5,103 nucleotides of DNA. It comes from an uncultured Ruminococcus sp. (GTDB taxonomy: Bacteria; Bacillota; Clostridia; Oscillospirales; Ruminococcaceae). The stretch lies in the NCBI GenBank assembly GCA_947177345.1, contig CAMWUB010000152.1:1-5103 (forward strand), read 5' to 3'. This document shows, one piece after another, positions 1 through 5,103 of the stretch. Every line of letters begins with the position of its first letter. Position 1 is the stretch's first letter. The notes beneath the pieces were generated by a model, which worked only from the letters and a program-made list of their open reading frames with translations, made no database searches and was not told the origin of the DNA. A program made the translations under genes and the position numbers.

Positions 1-86
1 CTATTATATCCGGTTGTAGTCAATTAAAATATTGCGTTAATCCGGTGAAATTTATTTTTTTTGTATATAATTTACAGTTTTTTCAG
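1..86. other. AT-rich intergenic DNA beyond the carB terminator, no gene seen
   Basis: This stretch lies past the terminator of the carAB operon. Short open frames cross it, but none has a start with a ribosome binding site or a recognisable protein. The hexamer ATCCGG occurs at 8-13 and 40-45 and again inside the terminator hairpin, but that word is common throughout the window. A run of eight T on the plus strand (53-62 region) follows a weak possible stem. It could be the end of a plus-strand gene outside the window, but this cannot be supported from here. Confidence 0.5.
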
Positions 87-122
87 AAAAAAATCACCGG
101 ATACCTTTAAATATCCGGCGAT
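87..122 (-). terminator. Intrinsic terminator of the carAB operon
   Basis: Read on the minus strand, ATCGCCGGATA (122-112) pairs with TATCCGGTGAT (103-93) across an 8-base loop. This gives an 11-bp stem with one G-U wobble, and a run of T follows directly (92-87). On the plus strand the wobble becomes an A-C mismatch and no T-run follows the stem, so the signal works in the carB direction only. It starts 12 bases after the carB stop codon, as expected for the end of the operon. Confidence 0.88.
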
Positions 123-134
123 AAGAAAATTGAT

Positions 135-3100
135 TTATATTTCAGTTATGTCGATAAGTTCAACATCGTTGATAGTCCGTCCGGATTCGAGAACTTTGGC
201 AAGCGATTTAGCGGTATCTATCGCCGTCAGACTGCATATTGAACGCTCTATTGATTTTCTACGCATTTTAACACTGTCACGTTCCGGAAGTCTTCCCTTT
301 GCAGATGTCGATATTACATAATTTATCTTACCGCTTTCCAGTAATGTGACGACATTCGGCTCACCGTCGGAAATCTTGCGTACCAGATTGGAAGCTATCA
401 TGTTTCTTGTCAGAACGCTTTGTGTTCCGGAAGTCGCAAACAATTCAAAGCCCATACGCTCGAATTTATCGGCAATCGGTAATATTTCCTGTTTATCGGT
501 ATCACGTACTGAAATCAGTACACCGCCCTCACGTTTGAGGTCAAAACCTGCCGCAATAAGTCCTTTTAAAAGAGCGTCCTCTAAATTTCTTCCTATTCCG
601 AGACACTCACCGGTGGATTTCATTTCAGGTCCTAACATTGTATCAACGTCGGTCAGCTTTTCAAAACTGAATACCGGAACTTTCACCGCAACGTAATCGC
701 CAGCCGGATAAAGTCCGCTCTGATAGCCCATATCTTTCAGCTTAGCACCGAACATTATTTTAGTAGCAATATCTACCATAGGTATGCCGGTTACTTTGCT
801 TATATACGGTACTGTACGTGAAGAACGTGGATTCACTTCAATTACGTATACTTCATGATTATATACGACATACTGAATGTTTACCAGTCCTATAACATTG
901 AGTTCCTTTGCGAGTTTCCGTGTATACTCTACAATTATACGCTTAATTCGGTCGGAAAGATGTTGTGCCGGATATATTGAAATCGAATCGCCGGAATGTA
1001 CACCAGCACGTTCAATATGTTCCATAATACCAGGGATAAGGAAATCTTCACCATCACAGATAGCATCAACTTCAACTTCAGTACCCATCATATACTTGTC
1101 GATAAGTACCGGATTTTCAATCATATGACTTGTGATAATTCCCATATACTCGACAACATCAGCCCTTGAGTGTGCTATAATCATATTCTGACCACCTAAA
1201 ACATATGACGGTCTGAGAAGTACCGGATAGCCGAGACTTTCAGCAGCGGTTATAGCTTCTTCAGTAGTCATGACGGTGTGTCCCTGCGGACGTGGTATGC
1301 CACATTTTTCAAGTATCTCGTCGAAACGTTCCCTGTCCTCAGCAGAATCTATCATATCGGCAGATGTTCCGAGGATATTCACGCCCATATCGGAAAGATA
1401 ACGTGTTAATTTTATAGCGGTCTGTCCGCCGAACTGTACCACAACACCGTATGGCTTTTCAGTTTCGATAATAGATTCAACATCTTCTTTTGTGAGAGGG
1501 TCAAAATACAGACGGTCTCCGGTATCGAAATCTGTTGAAACTGTTTCCGGATTATTGTTACATATTACTGCCTCGTATCCTAATTCTTTTAACGTCCATA
1601 CGCAATGCACAGAACAGTAATCAAATTCTATACCCTGACCGATTCTGATAGGTCCTGAACCGAATACTATAACTTTCTTCTTGCCGGAGTTCTGACGTTC
1701 TATAAACTGGAGAGCTTCGTTTTCGTCGTCGAAAGTGGAGTAAAAATATGGAGTTTCTGCCTTAAACTCACCGGCACAGGTATCAACCATTTTATAGACA
1801 GCGTGTTTTTTTATCGGGCATTTCTGACCGGATATTCTTTCAATGGTGCTGTCCAGATAGCCGTATTTTTTGGCGGTATTGTATTTGTTTTCTGTGAGTT
1901 CACCGACGGAAAGACACTTTTCCAACTCGACAAGATTCAGGAGTTTATACAGAAACCAGTTGTCAATCATGGTTATTTCATGGATTTCTTCCGGAGTGAT
2001 ACCACGTTTGAGGGCCTCAAAGACTGTGAAAGAACGTTCGTCATCTACAATATGAAGCCTTTCACGGATTTCTTCTGTGGAATACTTTTCAAGTTTTTTA
2101 AGATTCATTGTGTCAAGACCTAACTCGACGGAGCGGACGGCTTTCATAATAGCCTGCTCGAAACTCGTACCGATAGCCATTACTTCGCCGGTAGCTTTCA
2201 TCTGTGTACCGAGTGTTCTCTTAGCGTAAACAAACTTATCAAACGCCCATTTAGGAAACTTTACAACAACGTAATCAAGAGCAGGTTCAAAACAGGCGTA
2301 AGTTTTTCCGGTAACCTGATTTATTATCTCGTCAAGCGTATAACCTACAGCTATTCTTGCGGCGGTCTTTGCGATAGGATAGCCTGTAGCTTTCGAGGCA
2401 AGTGCGGAAGAACGTGAAACACGTGGATTTACTTCAATAACGGCATATTCAAAACTCGTCGGGTGCAGTGCAAACTGACAGTTACAACCGCCCTCAACTT
2501 TGAGTTCCTTTATGATGTTTATTGCCGCTGTACGCAACATCTGATATTCCCTGTCCGTGAGAGTTACTGCCGGAGCAATAACTATACTGTCACCGGTATG
2601 AACGCCTACAGGGTCAAAGTTTTCCATTGAACATACTGTTATAACGTTACCTTTTGCATCACGGATAACTTCAAATTCAATTTCTTTCCAACCGCTTATA
2701 CACTTCTCAACGAGTATCTGTGTTATTGGTGAAAGTCGGAGACCATTTGTAGCTATTTCATGGAGTTCTTCCGGATTCTGTGCGATACCGCCACCAGTTC
2801 CGCCGAGTGTGAACGCCGGTCTGACTATAACCGGATAACTTATTACTTCTGCAAAATCCATAGCATCTTCTACCGTCTCGACGACTTTCGACGGTATACA
2901 CGGTTCGCCGATTTTTTCCATAGTATCCTTGAATGCCTGTCTGTCTTCTGCCTTATGGATTGTTTCAGGGTCTGCACCGAGTAACTTCACGCCGTGGGAT
3001 TCAAGAAAACCCTCTTCCGCTAACTGCATGGATAAAGTCAGTCCGGTCTGTCCGCCCAGCGTGGAAAGAACACTGTCGGGTTTTTCTATTTCAATTATAC

Positions 3101-3326
3101 GCTTTACTACGTCAAGAGTGAGGGGTTCAATATATACCTTGTCAGCCATAGCCTTATCAGTCATGATAGTAGCCGGATTTGAGTTTATCAGAATAACTTC
3201 CAGTCCCTCCTGTTTCAAGGCACGGCAAGCCTGAGTACCGGCGTAATCAAATTCGGCAGCCTGTCCGATTACAATAGGACCTGAACCAATAACAAGTACT
3301 TTTTTAATATCCTTTCTGAGTGGCAT
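135..3326 (-). CDS. carB: Carbamoyl-phosphate synthase large (synthetase) subunit
   Basis: CarB, cytosolic, makes carbamoyl phosphate from bicarbonate, ammonia supplied by CarA and two ATP, feeding pyrimidine and arginine synthesis. At 1,063 residues it is full length (the E. coli protein has 1,073). Two homologous ATP-grasp halves are visible. The carboxyphosphate half is about 1-400, with SGPIVIGQAAEFDYAG near 15-30, R129, R169, G175-G176, E215, H243, Q284, E298 and N300. An oligomerisation segment is about 401-545. The carbamoyl-phosphate half is about 550-930, with SGPIRIGQGIEFDYC near 557-571, R665, R705, H777, Q818, E830 and N832. An MGS-like allosteric domain runs from about 935 to the end, with the TSGT motif at 965-968 and K984. 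The start lies two bases after the carA stop, with GAGG at 3340-3337 inside the carA end as ribosome binding site. The close spacing suggests translational coupling. No frameshift or insertion is seen. Confidence 0.98.
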   Translation of the reverse strand: MPLRKDIKKVLVIGSGPIVIGQAAEFDYAGTQACRALKQEGLEVILINSNPATIMTDKAMADKVYIEPLTLDVVKRIIEIEKPDSVLSTLGGQTGLTLSMQLAEEGFLESHGVKLLGADPETIHKAEDRQAFKDTMEKIGEPCIPSKVVETVEDAMDFAEVISYPVIVRPAFTLGGTGGGIAQNPEELHEIATNGLRLSPITQILVEKCISGWKEIEFEVIRDAKGNVITVCSMENFDPVGVHTGDSIVIAPAVTLTDREYQMLRTAAINIIKELKVEGGCNCQFALHPTSFEYAVIEVNPRVSRSSALASKATGYPIAKTAARIAVGYTLDEIINQVTGKTYACFEPALDYVVVKFPKWAFDKFVYAKRTLGTQMKATGEVMAIGTSFEQAIMKAVRSVELGLDTMNLKKLEKYSTEEIRERLHIVDDERSFTVFEALKRGITPEEIHEITMIDNWFLYKLLNLVELEKCLSVGELTENKYNTAKKYGYLDSTIERISGQKCPIKKHAVYKMVDTCAGEFKAETPYFYSTFDDENEALQFIERQNSGKKKVIVFGSGPIRIGQGIEFDYCSVHCVWTLKELGYEAVICNNNPETVSTDFDTGDRLYFDPLTKEDVESIIETEKPYGVVVQFGGQTAIKLTRYLSDMGVNILGTSADMIDSAEDRERFDEILEKCGIPRPQGHTVMTTEEAITAAESLGYPVLLRPSYVLGGQNMIIAHSRADVVEYMGIITSHMIENPVLIDKYMMGTEVEVDAICDGEDFLIPGIMEHIERAGVHSGDSISIYPAQHLSDRIKRIIVEYTRKLAKELNVIGLVNIQYVVYNHEVYVIEVNPRSSRTVPYISKVTGIPMVDIATKIMFGAKLKDMGYQSGLYPAGDYVAVKVPVFSFEKLTDVDTMLGPEMKSTGECLGIGRNLEDALLKGLIAAGFDLKREGGVLISVRDTDKQEILPIADKFERMGFELFATSGTQSVLTRNMIASNLVRKISDGEPNVVTLLESGKINYVISTSAKGRLPERDSVKMRRKSIERSICSLTAIDTAKSLAKVLESGRTINDVELIDITEI

Positions 3327-3328
3327 AA

Positions 3329-4435
3329 TTACTTTACCTCACTTTCCATAGCACTTATAAACTCATCGAACAGATACGCCGTATCAAGAGGACCGCCATG
3401 TGCTTCAGGGTGGAACTGCACCGTAAAAGCGTTTACTGCTGTATAGCGTATGCCCTCGCAAGTCTTGTCATTGGCGTTGATGTGCGAAACGTGACCGACT
3501 TCTGCCGGTATGCTGTCGCCGATTACCGCATAGCCATGATTCTGGCTTGTAACATACGTCAGACCACTTTCAAGGTCAATAACCGGTTGATTTGCTCCCC
3601 TGTGTCCGTATTTAAGTTTTTCGGTTTTACCGCCGTTTGCAAGTTCCATTAACTGATGTCCGAGACAGATTCCGAAAATAGCTATACCGAGTTTCTGAAT
3701 TTCCTTTATATTCTCGATAATCTGTACATTTTCTGCTGGATTACCCGGACCGTTTGAGAACATTATACCGTCCGGATTTATCGCCTTAACCTGTTCAGCG
3801 GTGGTATCTGCCGGAACGACTATCACTTCACAACCACGCTTCACGAGTTCCTGACGGATATTCCTTTTATAACCGAAGTCAAAAAGTACCACCTTATACT
3901 TCGGATTTTCTCCGGAATATGTGAGAATTTCGCTGTTTGTAACCGATTTCACAGCGTTTTTTATCTCAAATGCCCTGACCTTTTCAAGCAGACTGTCTTT
4001 CTGTGAATAGACATCTTCGGTAGTTATTACGCCGTTCATAACGCCTGTTTCACGGATAATTCTTGTGAGGCTTCTTGTATCGATACCAGATATACCAACG
4101 ATATTATTTTCTGTAAGGAAATCCTTTATATTTCCCTCACAACGAAAATTTGACGGCATATCACAGGATTCCCTGACAATATAACCGGTCACATAAGAAC
4201 GTGCCGATTCATTGTCCTCATGATTCACACCATAGTTTCCGATAAGCGGAAATGTCTGTGTGACTATCTGACCGTAATAACTTGGGTCAGTAAGCGTTTC
4301 CTGATAGCCTGTCAGACCCGTTGTAAAAACAACCTCGCCTATTACAGTACCTTTCGCACCAAGGCTTTTCCCCTCAAATACCTTACCATTCGCAAGCATA
4401 AGATAAGCCTTTTCCGATTGATTAAAAAATGACAT
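3329..4435 (-). CDS. carA: Carbamoyl-phosphate synthase small (glutaminase) subunit
   Basis: CarA hydrolyses glutamine and channels the ammonia to CarB; the two form a cytosolic complex. The 368-residue length is normal for the family. The N-terminal small-chain domain (about 8-135) includes EGKSLGAKGTVIGEVVFTTG and TGYQETLTDPSY. The class I glutamine amidotransferase domain (about 180-365) has SNGPGNP at 227-233, the nucleophile C257 in GICLGHQ, SQNHGYAV at 297-304, and the catalytic H342 and E344 in FHPEAHGGP. The start at 4435 is supported by AAAGGG at 4449-4444, eight bases upstream. It gives a short extension, MSFFNQSEK, before the usual AYLxLxxGxxFEG opening, and no internal start fits better. 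The stop is two bases before carB. A possible promoter and a hairpin lie just upstream. Confidence 0.98.
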   Translation of the reverse strand: MSFFNQSEKAYLMLANGKVFEGKSLGAKGTVIGEVVFTTGLTGYQETLTDPSYYGQIVTQTFPLIGNYGVNHEDNESARSYVTGYIVRESCDMPSNFRCEGNIKDFLTENNIVGISGIDTRSLTRIIRETGVMNGVITTEDVYSQKDSLLEKVRAFEIKNAVKSVTNSEILTYSGENPKYKVVLFDFGYKRNIRQELVKRGCEVIVVPADTTAEQVKAINPDGIMFSNGPGNPAENVQIIENIKEIQKLGIAIFGICLGHQLMELANGGKTEKLKYGHRGANQPVIDLESGLTYVTSQNHGYAVIGDSIPAEVGHVSHINANDKTCEGIRYTAVNAFTVQFHPEAHGGPLDTAYLFDEFISAMESEVK

Positions 4436-4443
4436 TTTATCAA

Positions 4444-4449
4444 CCCTTT
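4444..4449 (-). promoter_or_regulatory. Ribosome binding site of carA
   Basis: AAAGGG on the minus strand is followed by eight bases (TTGATAAA) and then the ATG of carA. The spacing is good and the match to the anti-Shine-Dalgarno sequence is moderate. It supports the chosen start, the first in-frame ATG of the open frame. Confidence 0.7.
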
Positions 4450-4464
4450 CAATTAGTCTGAAGT

Positions 4465-4493
4465 TTTATAAAACACAGTCACGCCTTTGTGAC
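4465..4493 (-). promoter_or_regulatory. Possible carA promoter overlapping a hairpin
   Basis: On the minus strand a TATAAA hexamer (4470-4465) is preceded, after a 17-base spacer, by GTCACA (4493-4488), which matches the -35 consensus TTGACA at four of six bases. Transcription from it would start about 20-25 bases before the carA ATG, leaving a short leader that contains the ribosome binding site. The -35 element and spacer lie inside the hairpin at 4474-4497, so the same DNA may instead be a terminator tail. I see no PyrR-binding-loop sequence, arginine-repressor-like box or attenuator-sized leader. This is a weak call. Confidence 0.25.
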
Positions 4494-4497
4494 CGTG
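4470..4497 (-). terminator. Terminator-like hairpin between the acidic-protein gene and carA
   Basis: On the minus strand CACGGTCAC (4497-4489) pairs with GTGACTGTG (4482-4474) across a 6-base loop, giving nine pairs with one G-U wobble. TTTT and then ATAAAA follow. The wobble becomes an A-C mismatch on the other strand, which points to action in the minus direction. The T-run is short, so termination may be leaky and carAB could receive some readthrough. The hairpin begins 17 bases after the upstream gene's stop codon, a typical terminator position. Confidence 0.55.
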
Positions 4498-4513
4498 AGT
4501 TAAACATAATTTT

Positions 4514-4620
4514 TTACATGAAATCTTCCATATTTTCCGGAAATTCAGATTCTATAATAGCCTTGCCGTCCCTGACCGTATACGTTATATTTACCGGAAT
4601 ATCTTCATAAACTCCATGCC
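4514..4620 (-). repeat. Copy 1 of a duplicated C-terminal coding module
   Basis: This 107-base block encodes the last 33 residues of the acidic protein plus its stop. It matches 4965-5071 at the same length and spacing. The best-conserved part is 4601-4620, where 19 of 20 bases are identical to 5052-5071 (shared core GGAGTTTATGAAGAT on the minus strand). The rest is conserved mainly at protein level (VYED, N, YTV, DG, SE, P, ED). Confidence 0.75.
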
Positions 4621-4972
4621 ATACGTAGTCAACAGGTTCAGCACTCTCGATATAGTCAATCAATGCTTTTTCCGCTGATTCGTAATCCGGTGTGAGTTTA
4701 TCCAATGGTGTAGCGATTGATGACCCACCTGCTCCGTGATATATTTCAAAAAAGAACTTGTTTCCGCTATCGTCCTCGACGGTGACCGGATATGAATACA
4801 TCATTTCCCAGTCCGTACTTATACTGTCGTTCACGCCGAAACGACTTCTCACTTTTCCGAAAAACAGGGCATATTCTTTATCACCTGCATTTTCATAAAT
4901 CCACCTGCCACAACTGACCGGATTTTCTTTAATTTCCTCGTCGGTGGAGTTTCTGAATGTATATTTACTCAT
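4514..4972 (-). CDS. Small acidic protein of unknown function
   Basis: I do not recognise this 152-residue protein. It is strongly acidic: I count about 30 Asp/Glu against 13 Lys/Arg. It has one cysteine (C21) and no signal peptide or membrane segment, so it is probably cytosolic. Visible features are an aromatic-rich central part (TDWEMMYSYPVTV near 53-65, FFFEIYHGAGGSS near 73-85), a helical-looking stretch near 97-112, and a C-terminal module starting GVYEDIPVNITYTVRDG at 120. That module is repeated, diverged, at the end of the upstream ORF. The ATG at 4972 is chosen because GAGG (4982-4979) lies six bases upstream and the start overlaps the upstream stop as ATGAGTAA, a typical coupled arrangement. 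A longer frame from 5020 lacks proper spacing. Tandem related acidic small proteins sometimes turn out to be immunity proteins, but nothing here shows that. Confidence 0.8.
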   Translation of the reverse strand: MSKYTFRNSTDEEIKENPVSCGRWIYENAGDKEYALFFGKVRSRFGVNDSISTDWEMMYSYPVTVEDDSGNKFFFEIYHGAGGSSIATPLDKLTPDYESAEKALIDYIESAEPVDYVWHGVYEDIPVNITYTVRDGKAIIESEFPENMEDFM

Positions 4973-5071
4973 AATCTTCCTCGCTTTCTGCCGGATATTC
5001 CGATGTATAAGCAATACCATCCTTTACAGTATACTTAACATTTATATCATAATCTTCATAAACTCCCTGCC
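4965..5071 (-). repeat. Copy 2 of a duplicated C-terminal coding module
   Basis: Partner of 4514-4620, offset by 451 bases in direct orientation. It encodes the final 33 residues of the upstream ORF plus its stop codon. Divergence is partly at third codon positions (for example ACG/ACT, GTC/GTA, GAC/GAT and GGC/GGT in the YTVxDG part), which suggests that both copies have been under selection as protein. Confidence 0.75.
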
Positions 5072-5103
5072 TTTGCTTCATTCTGACTTTTCTTTCCCTT
5101 TTT
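4965..5103 (-). CDS. 3' end of a related hypothetical gene, or a 38-residue remnant ORF
   Basis: On the minus strand an open frame enters from the window edge and stops at TAA (4967-4965). Its last 33 residues begin GVYEDYDINVKYTVKDG and align with the C-terminus of the next gene, with about 17 identical positions and two one-residue gaps. The similarity stops abruptly upstream of GVYED: the preceding residues are Lys/Arg-rich (KRERKVRMKQRQ), and the DNA is a purine-rich run that does not resemble the neighbour. The reading frame may continue beyond the edge. Alternatively a 38-residue ORF may start at the ATG at 5081, though GGAAAG is a poor and rather distant ribosome binding site. A decayed tandem duplicate is also possible. 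Conservation of the frame and of the coupled stop/start favours a translated product. Confidence 0.6.
   Translation of the reverse strand, partial: KRERKVRMKQRQGVYEDYDINVKYTVKDGIAYTSEYPAESEEDYE
4979..4982 (-). promoter_or_regulatory. Ribosome binding site that decides the start of the acidic protein
   Basis: GAGG followed by AAG on the minus strand sits six bases before the ATG at 4972, inside the last codons of the upstream ORF. It is clearly better than the AAAGG that directly abuts the alternative ATG at 5020, which leaves no spacer. It therefore sets the protein start at MSKYTF. Confidence 0.7.

Noticed and set aside
1..65. Possible plus-strand terminator, with CCGG at both ends of a loop followed by T8
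   Set aside because: The stem would be four to six pairs with a bulge around a long loop, and CCGG is self-complementary and very common in this window. The evidence is too weak without knowing what lies to the left.
7..118. CCGGATA/TATCCGG copies at 7-13, 40-45, 97-103 and 112-118 as a repeat family or alternative hairpins
   Set aside because: The word CCGGAT occurs repeatedly across the window, including inside genes. Only the 97-103/112-118 pair has the spacing and T-run of a functional hairpin.
61..4432. Several plus-strand open frames of 60-116 codons opposite carB, carA and the operon end
   Set aside because: They lie antisense to well-supported full-length genes, lack convincing ribosome binding sites and encode low-quality Ser/Phe/Ile-rich peptides. 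They are what antisense frames of such genes look like.
4436..4513. PyrR-binding loop or attenuator upstream of carA
   Set aside because: I looked for the conserved PyrR loop and for mutually exclusive terminator/anti-terminator stems and saw neither. The region is also too short for the usual leader.
4973..5020. Upstream start at 5020 giving a 168-residue form of the acidic protein
   Set aside because: The possible Shine-Dalgarno AAAGG touches the ATG with no spacer. The extra 16 residues are the alternative frame of the upstream ORF, whose own frame is the one conserved with the downstream tail.
135..5103. A hidden new system such as a defence island, mobile element, CRISPR array or novel RNA
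   Set aside because: No integrase, transposase, terminal repeats, spaced repeats or structured non-coding stretch is present. Nearly all the DNA is carAB and one small gene, and the only gap longer than 80 bases is the 134-base operon end.

Overview
The window is an ordinary stretch of bacterial chromosome, read entirely from the minus strand. By eye it is about 42% GC. The CarA and CarB proteins look Firmicutes-like, with segments such as VGVHTGDS and KFPKWAFDKF. A gut-type clostridium in the Ruminococcus/Oscillospiraceae neighbourhood is the likeliest source, but that placement rests on protein flavour and composition only.

In transcription order (right to left): (1) 5103-4965, the 3' end of a gene, or a small remnant ORF, entering from the right edge. 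(2) 4972-4514, a 152-residue, strongly acidic protein I do not recognise. It overlaps ORF 1 by 8 bases, and the last 33 residues of its C-terminus are a diverged copy of the end of ORF 1. (3) 4513-4436, a short intergenic region with a terminator-like hairpin and a possible promoter. (4) 4435-3329, carA, the glutaminase subunit of carbamoyl-phosphate synthase. (5) 3326-135, carB, the large synthetase subunit, two bases after carA. (6) 122-87, a good intrinsic terminator closing the operon. Positions 1-86 are AT-rich with no gene I can defend.

CarA and CarB work as a heterodimer. CarA releases ammonia from glutamine and passes it to CarB, which uses two ATP and bicarbonate to make carbamoyl phosphate for pyrimidines and arginine. 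All key catalytic residues I checked are present, and both genes are full length. The acidic protein has no visible functional link to them, and a hairpin separates it from carA.

I found no new multi-gene system. Two things deserve a second look: the complete absence of the tetramer GATC from all 5,103 bases, against roughly 19 expected by composition, and the tandem pair of related C-terminal modules at the right edge.
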